Assembly: GCA_965214695.1 (NCBI GenBank)
Contig: OZ243967.1
Location: 2,480,001-2,544,000 of the forward strand
Direction of reading: 5' to 3'
Length of the DNA stretch: 64,000 nt
Origin: JAPOXR01 sp965214695
GTDB lineage: Bacteria; Pseudomonadota; Alphaproteobacteria; Rhodobacterales; Rhodobacteraceae
Translations under genes and position numbers: made by a program
Shown here: positions 35,853 to 45,142 of the stretch, one piece after another
Numbering within the stretch: position 1 is the stretch's first letter
Layout: each line of letters starts with the position of its first letter
The notes under the pieces: generated by a model
Told to the model about the DNA's origin: nothing
The model's database searches: none
What the model saw: only the letters and a program-made list of their open reading frames with translations

Positions 35853-36989
35853 TCAACCGACACCCGGATCCCGCCTTTCATCGCGCAGTACACCATCTAT
35901 GCGTGCATTCAACAGCTGCCAGCGCTGGCCCGAGCGCTGCAAATCGCCCTTCATCTTGACAAGCGCACGATCCCTACGGGCCTGAACCGCCCTTTCGTAG
36001 TCCATCTGCTCCAGATCCGCCTCGACCGATTGCTGATGTCCGTCGATTTCGGTCTTGAGCCTGATTGTGCCGTCGAGCTCCTCTCCATCGCGTTTCAGGA
36101 TACGTACGAAGCCATGGAGACATGTGTCAGGTTTTGGAGCGCGCTCCCGGAGCGAGCACGCAGCCTCGCCCAGCAATGCTGCATCCGCCCGACTGAACCG
36201 GATCACGTCGCCCGGCATCGTCACGGGTCGCGTACGGGCCCACGAGATGCCAACTTCAAGCGCCGGGAATGGTTCGATGATCTGGACCAACGCCTCGCAC
36301 AGGTTTGCGCTAACGCCCTTGGTCACCGTGTCGCTGAAGGCGTCGCTGTCAACTGCAACCGCTCGTTCCGTAGACCGGCGAGCCGCGGCAAGCGACTCCG
36401 AAAGTCGCTTCGTCATCCGACGAGCAATTGGCGCATTGTTGTCATCTGGATCCTTGAAGATCATCGGCAATTGAGGCGGCACAACCGGTGTCAGCAAGTT
36501 CACAACGAAGCTGCCCTGGTTCGTTTGCCCAATCCGCATCTGGCGTAACAATCTGACTGCTTCCCGGTTTGCCCCCGGGCGGTACACTGGTCTCGGGTCA
36601 TGAAGCGAACAGGCAGCAGCCAAAACCATTGAGCGGGCACCGTTGACAAGGTTTGCACCGTCTTCCAGGCTCAGGCTTCCGTCGTCGCTTTCCGTCGCTC
36701 GAATTCGAATAACATCGCGGTCCGCGATCACCAATGAACGATACACGGTCAACTCGTCCTGGACGGCGACCTGCGCGAAGGTCTTGATCAGGGACGCCAC
36801 TGCACTCGCATAATCTCCGAGGCGGGTTGTTCGCGGAACAATGATTTCCGGCAGTGTCTCGCCGATATAGATGTCCGAATGCTCGCGATACGTTTCGTAC
36901 TGGCTCCAACCTGCAAAGCGGGCATAGGCAGACAGTGCTGCAGGTGAAATTGCCAACAACGCGTCTCGGTCGTGAATGCTGACTTGCAT
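35853..36989 (-). CDS. Protein of unknown family coupled to a DUF4365 gene
   Basis: A 378-residue soluble protein that I do not recognise. It starts MQVSIHDRDALLAISPAALS. It has mixed alpha/beta sequence in the N-terminal half, a proline-rich turn (NLLTPVVPPQLP), a basic, Arg-rich helix (RRMTKRLSESLAAARRS) and a charged C-terminal region. No transmembrane segment or nucleotide-binding loop is visible. Its ATG overlaps the upstream stop by 1 base (TGATG), so the two genes are translationally coupled and probably act together. The neighbouring HipBA suggests an accessory island. Confidence 0.75.
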   Translation of the reverse strand: MQVSIHDRDALLAISPAALSAYARFAGWSQYETYREHSDIYIGETLPEIIVPRTTRLGDYASAVASLIKTFAQVAVQDELTVYRSLVIADRDVIRIRATESDDGSLSLEDGANLVNGARSMVLAAACSLHDPRPVYRPGANREAVRLLRQMRIGQTNQGSFVVNLLTPVVPPQLPMIFKDPDDNNAPIARRMTKRLSESLAAARRSTERAVAVDSDAFSDTVTKGVSANLCEALVQIIEPFPALEVGISWARTRPVTMPGDVIRFSRADAALLGEAACSLRERAPKPDTCLHGFVRILKRDGEELDGTIRLKTEIDGHQQSVEADLEQMDYERAVQARRDRALVKMKGDLQRSGQRWQLLNARIDGVLRDERRDPGVG

Positions 36990-37489
36990 CAGATTGCTCC
37001 CTCCCTGGATCGCTTCATCAACTCTCGCAGGCCATCGACATCGAGGATGTTCTCCTCAGGGCTATGGACGGTCACAGTGTCCTGACCCGTGACCTCTTCG
37101 TGGTTCCGCTGAAAGTTCAGCCAGTAGGCGCACCGCCGGAGAATCAATTCCTCCCTGGTCACGGTCAACCATTGCAAATCATCGTTCGGAAGCTCCAAAA
37201 CAACGAGCAGCCGAGGTGTCTGTGTCGCGATGCGAAGATCATCATAGTTCTTGATTGGCAACCGGAATGACAAAGAGCCGTTACGTGGATCGCTGATGTT
37301 GGCCGTAGCCTTGAGTTGCAAATCGAGGGCCGGGCGATGCGCTCCACCAGCCTGGATTCGCAAGTCAATACTGTCCCGGTCCGGTTCTGGTACCGAAACC
37401 AGATAGCCTGCACGCGCTGCCAGAGCCTTGGCATAAACGAGAGACAGATTCTCCTTTTGGTCGGCGCCAGTAAGTAGATTGTCAGTCAC
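36989..37489 (-). CDS. DUF4365-domain protein (nuclease-fold candidate)
   Basis: The GTG at 37489 (VTDNLLTGADQKENLSLVYAK) gives 166 residues that match the DUF4365 pattern: AARAGYLVSVPEPDRDSIDL, then LDLQLKATANI. Lower in the protein are FRLPIKNYDDLR and LLVVLELPNDDLQWLTV. The D...Q-x-K arrangement resembles the PD-(D/E)xK nuclease core, which is the usual prediction for this domain. No substrate is known. Sequence upstream of 37489 in the same frame lacks homology-like character. It leads a two-gene unit with the unknown 378-residue protein. Confidence 0.75.
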   Translation of the reverse strand: MTDNLLTGADQKENLSLVYAKALAARAGYLVSVPEPDRDSIDLRIQAGGAHRPALDLQLKATANISDPRNGSLSFRLPIKNYDDLRIATQTPRLLVVLELPNDDLQWLTVTREELILRRCAYWLNFQRNHEEVTGQDTVTVHSPEENILDVDGLRELMKRSREGAI

Positions 37490-37889
37490 ATGCCTTCTCC
37501 CGCCAGTTGCTCGGATTCCCGGAAGCGGGTTTCGCCGGATCCATGTGCCCGAAGGGTGAGTTTGAGGGTTTCGGCGAGGGTTCACTCCTCGTGGCGAGTT
37601 CAGCAGATCGGCCAAGTATGAAAGGAATACCAATCGGCGGGAAGATCGCCATCTCTCTTGGGTGTCGACGACGAATGGTGTTGAAAATTGTTGCCTTCCC
37701 GGCTGTAACTGCCAGGAATCCGTCGAGATCGAGGTCATTGGCTGACAAGCCACATCGAGTTCTTGTTGCAGAACCCGACCTGGCTGATCGTGATTGTCGG
37801 TAGGTTCTGCCGCTGGCGTTCACCTGAGATCCGGGTGCATCTGTTTGTGGGGTTTGGTATCGGTTGGGACGTGATTGACCGGAGTGTGA
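37490..37889. other. 400-base intergenic region between divergent genes
   Basis: Holds the divergent promoters of the DUF4365 gene (minus) and the SCO-family gene (plus). No coding sequence is convincing. It probably marks one edge of the inserted island. Confidence 0.45.
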
Positions 37890-38513
37890 ATGTTGAAGAG
37901 AGCGGGATTTGCCTATGGATCGTTGGCCGTGCTGGCCGTGCTGATTGGTGGCTCGGCGATCTTCGGCATCGTCGGTCGTCAGGGGGATGATTCCTGCGGC
38001 GGGGCGCGGCTGGCCGGCCAGAGCGCCGATATCGGCGGGCCGTTCGTGTTGGTCAATGGCGAGGGTGAGACGGTGACCGATGCGCAGGTGATCTCGAAGC
38101 CGTCACTGGTCTATTTCGGCTACACCTTCTGCCCTGATGTCTGCCCCTTCGACGTCGCCCGCAATGCTGCCGCGGTCGACCTGCTCTCGGCGATGGAGCT
38201 GGATATCACGCCGGTCTTCATTACCGTGGATCCCGGGCGTGATACGCCGGATGTCATGGCCGAATACGCCGAGGCCTTCCACCCCGGGATGATCGGTTTG
38301 TCAGGCTCGCCGGAGCAGGTGGAGCAAGCCGCCGGAGAATACCGGGTGTATTTCCGGCGCCAGGAGAGCGACGATGATTTCTATCTCGTCGACCATTCAA
38401 CCTTTACCTACCTGGCCATGCCGGAAAGCGGCGTCGTCGACTATTTCCGGCGGGATGACGGGGCGGAGGAGTTGGCCCGGCGCACCGCCTGCCAGGTCAG
38501 GCGCCACGGCTGA
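37890..38513 (+). CDS. SCO1/SenC-family copper chaperone
   Basis: A 207-residue protein with an N-terminal transmembrane anchor (about 10-28) and a thioredoxin-like domain facing the periplasm. The copper ligands are C81 and C85 (FCPDVCP) and H169 (VDHSTF). FITVDPGRDTP is a further family signature. SCO proteins deliver copper to, or reduce, the CuA site of cytochrome c oxidase. No oxidase genes lie nearby, so the partner is elsewhere. Confidence 0.93.
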   Translation: MLKRAGFAYGSLAVLAVLIGGSAIFGIVGRQGDDSCGGARLAGQSADIGGPFVLVNGEGETVTDAQVISKPSLVYFGYTFCPDVCPFDVARNAAAVDLLSAMELDITPVFITVDPGRDTPDVMAEYAEAFHPGMIGLSGSPEQVEQAAGEYRVYFRRQESDDDFYLVDHSTFTYLAMPESGVVDYFRRDDGAEELARRTACQVRRHG

Positions 38514-38566
38514 GCCTGGCGGAGCCGAGGCAGGGTGGCTGGTGGGCTGAAGGCCCTGTGCCGGCT

Positions 38567-39166
38567 TCAGCCTTCGGCGACCATGCGGGCCAATTCGTTG
38601 GCGGCGGCCTCGAATGCGCTGCGGGCTTCCTGCGGTGGCCGCAGGACAACGGATAATTGACCGGCGATGTGGTCCGGTGGCCGCAGGAACAGTGCATCCG
38701 CCTCCTTTTCGTCAAAGCCGGCAATCTGGCGCGCTTCCAGCCAGGCCGACATCCGGTCCGCCCGCTTGATTGTCTGCAGCTGCCGTTTCGGCAATTCAAT
38801 CGGCAGTCCGGCCCGCAGCCAGATGGCGGCGGTGAGCCGGTCCTCCAGCTTCTGGTATTCGCCCCCCATCGCGTTCTTGACCGGCGAAATCAGGTCACCA
38901 ATGACGTATTCGGCCGCATCGTGAAGTAGTGCGGCCAGCCTTTCGCTCGGCCCCGCCCGCGGCCTCAGCAGCCGGTAGATCTGTTCGACCAGCAATGAAT
39001 GTTCGGCGACCGAATAGGGGTACTCGCCCCTGGTCTGGCCGTTCCAGCGGGCGACGAATGCCAGCCCGTGGGCGATATCGGATATCTCGATGTCAACCGG
39101 TGTCGGCTCCAGCAGGTTCAGCCGTCGACCGGAGAGCATTCGTTGCCAGGCACGGGGTGTCTTCAT
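38567..39166 (-). CDS. HD-domain phosphohydrolase (YfbR-like)
   Basis: A 199-residue HD-superfamily protein with the metal residues in VAEHSLLV, LLHDAAEYVIGDLISP and RADRMSAW, matching the H...HD...D pattern. Relatives act as 5'-nucleotidases on deoxynucleotides or remain uncharacterised, so the substrate is open. The start at 39166 (MKTPRAWQRM) is chosen over 39235 because the longer N-terminus is unlike the family. It is divergent from ahcY, about 110 bases apart. Confidence 0.85.
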   Translation of the reverse strand: MKTPRAWQRMLSGRRLNLLEPTPVDIEISDIAHGLAFVARWNGQTRGEYPYSVAEHSLLVEQIYRLLRPRAGPSERLAALLHDAAEYVIGDLISPVKNAMGGEYQKLEDRLTAAIWLRAGLPIELPKRQLQTIKRADRMSAWLEARQIAGFDEKEADALFLRPPDHIAGQLSVVLRPPQEARSAFEAAANELARMVAEG

Positions 39167-39277
39167 TGGCGATTGCCTGTGCTGATCAGTGTTTGTCGAG
39201 CCCGGTTTTCGACACATTGTCGTTGCCAACGTCAAGTGTTATCGGCACACCCGCAACCAGCAGGCTGATTGGGCAGA

Positions 39278-40672
39278 ATGAACCAGGATTATATCGTCAA
39301 GGATATCGGGCAGGCCGAGTTCGGCCGCACCGAGATCAGGATTGCCGAGACCGAAATGCCCGGGTTGATGGCGGTGCGGCAGGAATTTGCCGAGGCAAGG
39401 CCGCTTGCCGGGGCCAGGATTGCCGGCTCTCTGCACATGACCGTGCAGACAGCGGTGCTGATCGAGACGCTTCACGCCTTGGGCGCCGATCTCCGCTGGG
39501 CATCATGCAACGTGTTCTCGACCCAGGATCATGCCGCCGCGGCCATCGCCGCCAGCGGCATTCCCGTCTTTGCCTTCAAGGGCGAGACGCTGGAGGAGTA
39601 CTGGGATTACGTGGACCGGATTTTCCACTTCGAAGGCGGCACCGCCAACATGATACTCGACGATGGGGGGGACGCCACCCTCTACGTGCTGCTCGGGGCC
39701 AGGGTGGAGTTGGGGGAGACCGAACTTGTCGCCAATCCCGAATCGGAGGAGGAAGAGGCGCTGTTTGCCACCATCGGCCGGCGAATGGCGGCCTCGCCGG
39801 GATGGTTTGCCAGGCAGCGGGACATGATCAGGGGGGTCACGGAGGAAACGACAACCGGCGTGAACCGGCTCTACCAGATGATGGAGCAGAGGCTGTTGCC
39901 GTTCCCGGCCATCAACGTCAATGACAGCGTGACCAAGTCGAAATTCGACAACAAATACGGTTGCCGCGAGAGCCTGGTCGACGGTCTGCGCCGGGCCACC
40001 GACACCATGATCGCCGGAAAGATCGCCGTGGTCTGCGGCTATGGCGATGTCGGCAAGGGATCGGCTGCCTCGCTGCGCGGGGCCGGGGCACGGGTGAAGG
40101 TCACCGAAATCGATCCGATCTGCGCCCTGCAGGCTGCCATGGATGGCTTCGAGGTGGTCACCCTCGATGATGCGGCGCCGGTCGGCGACATCTTCGTGAC
40201 CGCCACCGGGAACCGAGATGTGATCAGGATCGACCACATCAGGCAAATGAAGGACATGGCCATTGTCGGCAATATCGGCCATTTCGACAACGAGATCCAG
40301 GTCGCGGCCCTGCGAAACCACAAATGGACGAAGGTCAAGGACCAGGTCGATTTGATCGAGATGCCATCCGGCAAACAGGTGATCCTGCTATCCGAGGGAA
40401 GGTTGCTGAACCTCGGCAATGCGACCGGCCATCCGAGCTTCGTGATGTCGGCCAGCTTCACCAACCAGGTCCTGGCGCAGATCGAGCTGTGGACACGCTC
40501 CGACCAGTATCGGAATGAGGTCTATGTCCTGCCCAAGCACCTCGACGAGAAGGTGGCGCGCCTGCATCTTGCCCGGCTTGGCGTCCAGTTGACCAGCCTG
40601 ACCGGTGAGCAGGCAGACTATATTGGCGTCGGCCGGGAAGGGCCGTTCAAGGCCGAGCATTACCGGTATTGA
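39278..40672 (+). CDS. ahcY: Adenosylhomocysteinase
   Basis: SAH hydrolase converts S-adenosylhomocysteine to homocysteine and adenosine, relieving inhibition of methyltransferases. The 464-residue protein has NVFSTQDHAAAA, NVNDSVTKSKFDNKYG (with the catalytic Lys/Asp), the NAD loop GYGDVGKGSA, and the C-terminal HLARLG...YIGV...KAEHYRY that completes the NAD site. The ATG at 39278 is the likely start; a TTG nine bases upstream is possible. In many relatives it lies close to tsaE, here about 6 kb away. Confidence 0.97.
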   Translation: MNQDYIVKDIGQAEFGRTEIRIAETEMPGLMAVRQEFAEARPLAGARIAGSLHMTVQTAVLIETLHALGADLRWASCNVFSTQDHAAAAIAASGIPVFAFKGETLEEYWDYVDRIFHFEGGTANMILDDGGDATLYVLLGARVELGETELVANPESEEEEALFATIGRRMAASPGWFARQRDMIRGVTEETTTGVNRLYQMMEQRLLPFPAINVNDSVTKSKFDNKYGCRESLVDGLRRATDTMIAGKIAVVCGYGDVGKGSAASLRGAGARVKVTEIDPICALQAAMDGFEVVTLDDAAPVGDIFVTATGNRDVIRIDHIRQMKDMAIVGNIGHFDNEIQVAALRNHKWTKVKDQVDLIEMPSGKQVILLSEGRLLNLGNATGHPSFVMSASFTNQVLAQIELWTRSDQYRNEVYVLPKHLDEKVARLHLARLGVQLTSLTGEQADYIGVGREGPFKAEHYRY

Positions 40673-40724
40673 ATGCCGTCGGCATTGGCCGGTCTGTGGC
40701 CTGGAGTTCGGCGGCAGGGTGTTC

Positions 40725-41117
40725 TCAGCCTGGCAGTATGTTCAGGACCAGGCCGATGATGCCACAACCGATTGCCGCATAGCCGCCATCGATTGCAATC
40801 AGCCACGGCCGGCGCTTGCCGAAGGTGTAGTTGGTCGCGATCCACGGCACCACGATGAACAGCCCGACCGACATCCCGATGATCAACCCGTCGACCGGCG
40901 ACAGGATCACCAGCTGGGCAAAAAGGAATTGCATCATGAAGGCGACGACCAGGGTGCAGGCAAAGGCGATGACGTAGGGAGTCGGGTTTTTCCGTTTGAT
41001 GTCCTGGTCGGCAAGCCCGGAAAGTCTCTTCCATGGCCGGGAGAGCACCATGTACCAGATTGACCCAAAGGCAAAGGCGGCGATGGCCGCGACCAGGATG
41101 CTGGTGATTTCGATCAT
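40725..41117 (-). CDS. DUF1761 membrane protein
   Basis: A 130-residue integral membrane protein with about four hydrophobic helices (ILVAAIAAFAFGSIWY, YVIAFACTLVVAFMM, MSVGLFIVVPWIA and GCGIIGLVLNILPG). The WYMVLSRPWK motif after the first helix is typical of DUF1761. No function is established for this family. It stands in front of the EVE gene on the same strand. Confidence 0.88.
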   Translation of the reverse strand: MIEITSILVAAIAAFAFGSIWYMVLSRPWKRLSGLADQDIKRKNPTPYVIAFACTLVVAFMMQFLFAQLVILSPVDGLIIGMSVGLFIVVPWIATNYTFGKRRPWLIAIDGGYAAIGCGIIGLVLNILPG

Positions 41118-41183
41118 CTCTCTACCGATTTGCCGGTTTCGTTGCTGGCCCGTCCCGTTCTGGCGGTGTCGTGCAATGACCGA

Positions 41184-41603
41184 TCATGGCTGGTAGCCGC
41201 CAAGTTCGCAGATCACCAGCCATTCCTCCTCGCGGACCGGCTGGACCGATAGACGGGTATTGTTGACGAGGACCATCTGCGCCAGCCGGGGATCGGCCTT
41301 GCACATGGCCAGGGTTACCGGCCTGGGCATGGATGCCACCGCCCGGACATCAACACACTCCCAGCGTGGATCATCGGTGGTGCTGTCGGAATGGACCAGG
41401 GCACACACCTCGACAATTCCCACCACCGCCTTTTCCGTCTGCGAGTGGTAGAAGAAGCCGAGATCGCCGATCTCCATTTCCCGCATGTTGTTGCGCGCCT
41501 GGTAGTTGCGGATTCCATCCCATTCTTCGGGAGCGCCTCCCTTCGCAAGCTGATCTTCCCAGCTCCACTCCCCCGGTTCGGACTTGAAAAGCCAGTGTCG
41601 CAT
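41184..41603 (-). CDS. EVE-domain protein
   Basis: A 139-residue PUA-like EVE domain: MRHWLFKSEPGEWSW, then EWDGIRNYQARNNMREMEIGDLGFFYHS, and VKADP-like CKADPRLAQMVLVN near the C-terminus. EVE domains are related to YTH and bind modified bases in DNA or RNA. The ATG at 41603 has GGAG at suitable spacing. The neighbour tsaD on the same strand is part of a recurring alphaproteobacterial association; gpsA and YciI genes, often found between them, are absent here. Confidence 0.9.
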   Translation of the reverse strand: MRHWLFKSEPGEWSWEDQLAKGGAPEEWDGIRNYQARNNMREMEIGDLGFFYHSQTEKAVVGIVEVCALVHSDSTTDDPRWECVDVRAVASMPRPVTLAMCKADPRLAQMVLVNNTRLSVQPVREEEWLVICELGGYQP

Positions 41604-41696
41604 GGACATCTCCATATCTTTCCTTGGCACCGGACGGAGTGTTACCCGTCCGATCGGGGAGTTTCCAGCAATGTCCGGCCGCGCCCGCTCGCAAAG

Positions 41697-42791
41697 TCAG
41701 GATTTCGGGCCTTTCCGGCCAGAGCCGAGCAGCGGGGTGCTGGCCATGTCCAGCGGCCAGCGGGGTCGGGCGCTGAAGGTGTCGCCGGTCACGAGGCCTT
41801 CACGCAACAGTTCGATTGCCGTCCAGGCCACCATGGCGCCATTGTCGGTGCAGTAGCGGAGCGGCGGGGCGTGGAAGCTGATCCGGCGTTCGGCGCACAG
41901 TTCTTCCAGCGCATCCCGGATCCGGATATTGGCCGCCACCCCGCCGCAGATCGCCAGCGCCCGCGGCTCGGCGAAGCGCTCGGCAAACATTTCCAGCGCC
42001 GTTCGGGTCTTTTCGGCCAGCACCTCGACGACCGCCTGCTGGAAGCCGGCACAGAGATCGGAGACGGTGGCCCGGGGCGGTGGGCCGGAGGTTTGCAGCC
42101 CATCGAAGGTTCGCAAGAGCGATGTCTTCAGCCCGGAAAACGACATGTTGCATCCCTGCCTGCCCGAAAGCGGGCGGGGAAGCCGGAAGCGTCGGGGATC
42201 CCCGGATTTCGCAGCCTGTTCGATCGCCGGCCCACCGGGTTGGCCGAGGCCGAGTATCCTCGCCGACTTGTCGAAGGCCTCGCCGGGAGCGTCATCAATG
42301 GTGCCGCCGAGCCGGACGAAACTGTCCGGGCCGTGGACGGCCAGGAACTGGCAATGGCCTCCTGAGGCCAGGAGGGCCAAATAGGGAAACCCGACCGCAT
42401 CGGTCATTCGCACGGTCAGCGCATGGGCAGCCAGGTGGTTGATGGCAATGAGCGGTTTGCCGGAGCCGGTTGCCAGCCCGTCGGCAAAGGCAATGCCGGC
42501 GATCAGCCCGCCGATCAACCCCGGACCGGCGGTGACGGCGATGGCATCCATGTCGGCGAGAGTTTGGCCGGCCTCGGCGAGGGCCTCTTCGGCGGCATGA
42601 TCGAGCCGGGTCGCATGGGCGCGGGCCGCCACTTCCGGGACAATTCCACCGAATTCGAGATGAAGATCATCCTGGCCGTGGACGATGGAGGAGCGGACCC
42701 GTGCCGGTTCGCCCGGATGATGGCTGACCACGGCGGCTGCGGTGTCATCGCAGCTGGATTCCAGCCCCAATACTGTCAGGGTTTCGATCAT
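41697..42791 (-). CDS. tsaD: tRNA N6-threonylcarbamoyladenosine transferase TsaD
   Basis: TsaD transfers threonylcarbamoyl from the AMP intermediate to A37 of tRNA. The 364-residue protein has LGLESSCDDTAAAVV, VPEVAARAHATRLDH (the HxxxH iron-binding motif), GPGLIGGLIAGI and the ASKT-fold SGGHCQF and CGGVAANIRIRD motifs. It is divergent from hemD with only about 70 bases between starts, so the two promoters overlap. TsaE, its partner ATPase, is also in this window. Confidence 0.97.
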   Translation of the reverse strand: MIETLTVLGLESSCDDTAAAVVSHHPGEPARVRSSIVHGQDDLHLEFGGIVPEVAARAHATRLDHAAEEALAEAGQTLADMDAIAVTAGPGLIGGLIAGIAFADGLATGSGKPLIAINHLAAHALTVRMTDAVGFPYLALLASGGHCQFLAVHGPDSFVRLGGTIDDAPGEAFDKSARILGLGQPGGPAIEQAAKSGDPRRFRLPRPLSGRQGCNMSFSGLKTSLLRTFDGLQTSGPPPRATVSDLCAGFQQAVVEVLAEKTRTALEMFAERFAEPRALAICGGVAANIRIRDALEELCAERRISFHAPPLRYCTDNGAMVAWTAIELLREGLVTGDTFSARPRWPLDMASTPLLGSGRKGPKS

Positions 42792-42861
42792 TGACCATCA
42801 GGGTCGCAGGTTCCGGCAGTTCCGGTTACCATCCGGATCAAAAGATTGGACAAACCGTGTC

Positions 42862-43578
42862 ATGCCCACCCGTATAGCAGGGACAATCATCATTACCAGA
42901 CCCGAACATTCTGCCAGGCGGGCGGCAGAATACCTGGCATCGCGAGGACGGGGCAATGCAACCGTGCTGATCTCGCCGGTACTGACAATCGTTCCGCTGG
43001 GTGTCGACGTTGAACTGTCGGGTCGTGGTGGCGTGGTCCTGACATCGGAAAACGCGGTCCGGTCGATTGGGGCGACCGACATTCCGCCGGGCATGACCGC
43101 ATATTGCGTCGGTAAACGAACGGTTGCAATCGCCGCAAGCCGGGGCTTCCGGGCGGTGCAGGCCGGATCCTCATCAGAGTCGCTGGTCGCATTGATCAGG
43201 CAGCAGCATGTTGCCGGCGGTCTCGTCTACCTGCGGGGACGGAACGTCGCTACCGATATCGCCGGCATGCTGCGGCGCTTCGGGCAGACGGTCGAAGAGG
43301 TGGTGCTCTATGATCAGGCGAGGACCGGCCTTGCCCCGGAAGCGAGGCAGGCGCTGGATGCTTCCCCCTGCATCATGCCGCTCTTCTCGGCCCGAACCGC
43401 CCGGATCGTGGCCGAGGATGCGAGGAAGGTTCGACGGGGTGACCACCTGGTATGCTGCATCAGCGACAAGGTGGCTGCCGCCTTCGATCTGGGCTGGGAG
43501 TGCCGGGTGGCGGATGAACCGACCGCCGACAGCCTGCTGTCAATGACCCTGGAGATCGCCGACCGCCTGTGGCCGTGA
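42862..43578 (+). CDS. hemD: Uroporphyrinogen-III synthase
   Basis: A 238-residue two-lobed protein with weak conservation, as usual for HemD: IIITRPEHSARRAAEYLASRG at the N-terminus, VVLTSENAVRSI, then the paired half YDQARTGLAPEARQAL and PLFSARTARIVAED. It closes hydroxymethylbilane to uroporphyrinogen III. The ATG at 42862 is preferred because earlier starts lie inside tsaD. hemC, which in related genomes sits between tsaD and hemD, is missing here. Confidence 0.85.
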   Translation: MPTRIAGTIIITRPEHSARRAAEYLASRGRGNATVLISPVLTIVPLGVDVELSGRGGVVLTSENAVRSIGATDIPPGMTAYCVGKRTVAIAASRGFRAVQAGSSSESLVALIRQQHVAGGLVYLRGRNVATDIAGMLRRFGQTVEEVVLYDQARTGLAPEARQALDASPCIMPLFSARTARIVAEDARKVRRGDHLVCCISDKVAAAFDLGWECRVADEPTADSLLSMTLEIADRLWP

Positions 43579-43603
43579 CTGGTTGGTGGTTGCTGTTCGC
43601 CTG

Positions 43604-45139
43604 TCACTGCAGCAGCAGAAACGTCACCGTCATCGCCACAATGGCGGTAAGTGCGCCGAGCAGGAAAGAGGCCGTCCGGCCCGATGATGGCCGCGCCCTC
43701 TCCCGGTCGGTGGTTGCGTCGAGGTTCCTGGCCGCATTCTCGACGATCAGCGGCAATCGTGGTCCGATCCTGTTCAGGGTGCGCCCGACCTCGAGCAAAT
43801 CCTGGCCAAGGGCCGGGATTCCGGAATTGAGGCGAATATAGTCGGCCACGACCGGCCGGGTGACCTCCCAGATATTGATCGTCGGATCCAGCGACCGGGC
43901 CACGCCCTCGACCACGACCATGGTGCGCTGCAGCAGCAGCAGCTCGGTGCGTATCACCATTCCGAACCGTTCGGTGACCTCGAAGAGATGGCCAAGGAGG
44001 CGTGACATGGCGATGCGGCTTGCATCCATGCCGGTGATGGGCTCGCCAACCGAACGCAGTGCCTGGGCAAATGCGCCGATATCCTGGTCGGACGGAACGT
44101 AGCCAGCTTCAAAATGCGCCCGCGCCACCCGCAAGTAGTCCCGCTTGATGAACCCCATCAGGATCTCGGCATAGACACGCCGGGTGAAGGTATCAATCCG
44201 TCCCATGATTCCGAAATCGAACAGGAGCAGGTCACCCTCGGGCGACACCTTGAGATTGCCCTGGTGCAGGTCGCCATGAAAATGACCATCCCGGAGCGCC
44301 TGCCTGAGAAATGTCTGCAGCAGGCAGCGGGCCAGTTGCTTCAGATCGTGCCCCTCCTTCCGCAGCTGTTCGATATCGGCGAAATTGGTACCGTCGGCCC
44401 AATCGAGCGTCAGCACCCGTCGGGCCGACAGGCTCCACCGCACCCGCGGGATCTGGATGCCATCCTCGCTCTTCATGGCTTCTGCCATCTCGTCCGCAGC
44501 CGCCGCTTCCATGCGGAAATCCAGCTCGCGCATGACGACGCCCTCGAAATGCTCGACCACGGCGTGCGGACGCAGACGGCGCGATCCGGGCGCAACCAGC
44601 TTGACCAACGATGCCGCCAGGTAGAAGGCGTCGATATCCCGCTGGAATGCCTTCTCCATGCCTGGCCGCAATATCTTGACCGCGACCTTCCCGGAGTCGT
44701 GGCGCAACCTGGCCTTGTGCACCTGGGCAATCGAGGCCGCTGCCACCGAATCGCTGAATTCGGAAAACAGCTCGTCGGCGTCGATGCCGAGCTCGGCCCG
44801 GATGATCTTCTTGGCCGTCTCTGTCGGGAAGGGGCTGAGCTTGTCCTGGAGAATGCGCAACTCGTTTGCCATCTCGATGCCGACAATGTCGGGCCGGGTG
44901 GACATCAGCTGACCGAACTTGACATAGACCGGTCCCAGCGCCGTCAGCGCCCTGACCACCGGAGGCTGACCGGGATCACCGCGCAGGCCAAAGGGAAGCA
45001 ACGGAAACCCGAGCAGGCGTGCCGCAAACCTGACATTGCGATGCACCTTCATTGCCTCCAGCGCCACCCGCATGGCGCCTGTGCGCTCGAAGGTGGCGCC
45101 GATCCGGAGCAGCCGGAGGAAGTTGTGCGGACCGCGCAT
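43604..45139 (-). CDS. ubiB: Ubiquinone biosynthesis kinase-like regulator UbiB
   Basis: A 511-residue ADCK/COQ8-type atypical kinase. It has the KxGQ motif (VKFGQLMSTRPD), AAASIAQVHKARL in place of a normal glycine loop, the catalytic HGDLHQGNLKV and FDFGIMGRI, and two or more hydrophobic C-terminal stretches (FLLGALTAIVAMTVTFLLL). UbiB supports ubiquinone synthesis, probably by ATP-dependent handling of membrane lipid intermediates. It follows ubiE after 3 bases. Confidence 0.95.
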   Translation of the reverse strand: MRGPHNFLRLLRIGATFERTGAMRVALEAMKVHRNVRFAARLLGFPLLPFGLRGDPGQPPVVRALTALGPVYVKFGQLMSTRPDIVGIEMANELRILQDKLSPFPTETAKKIIRAELGIDADELFSEFSDSVAAASIAQVHKARLRHDSGKVAVKILRPGMEKAFQRDIDAFYLAASLVKLVAPGSRRLRPHAVVEHFEGVVMRELDFRMEAAAADEMAEAMKSEDGIQIPRVRWSLSARRVLTLDWADGTNFADIEQLRKEGHDLKQLARCLLQTFLRQALRDGHFHGDLHQGNLKVSPEGDLLLFDFGIMGRIDTFTRRVYAEILMGFIKRDYLRVARAHFEAGYVPSDQDIGAFAQALRSVGEPITGMDASRIAMSRLLGHLFEVTERFGMVIRTELLLLQRTMVVVEGVARSLDPTINIWEVTRPVVADYIRLNSGIPALGQDLLEVGRTLNRIGPRLPLIVENAARNLDATTDRERARPSSGRTASFLLGALTAIVAMTVTFLLLQ

Positions 45140-45142
45140 TGG

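Noticed and set aside
39167..39277. SAH or SAM riboswitch upstream of ahcY
   Set aside because: Only a short TGTCGA/TCGACA stem is visible. I could not match the conserved core of either riboswitch class.
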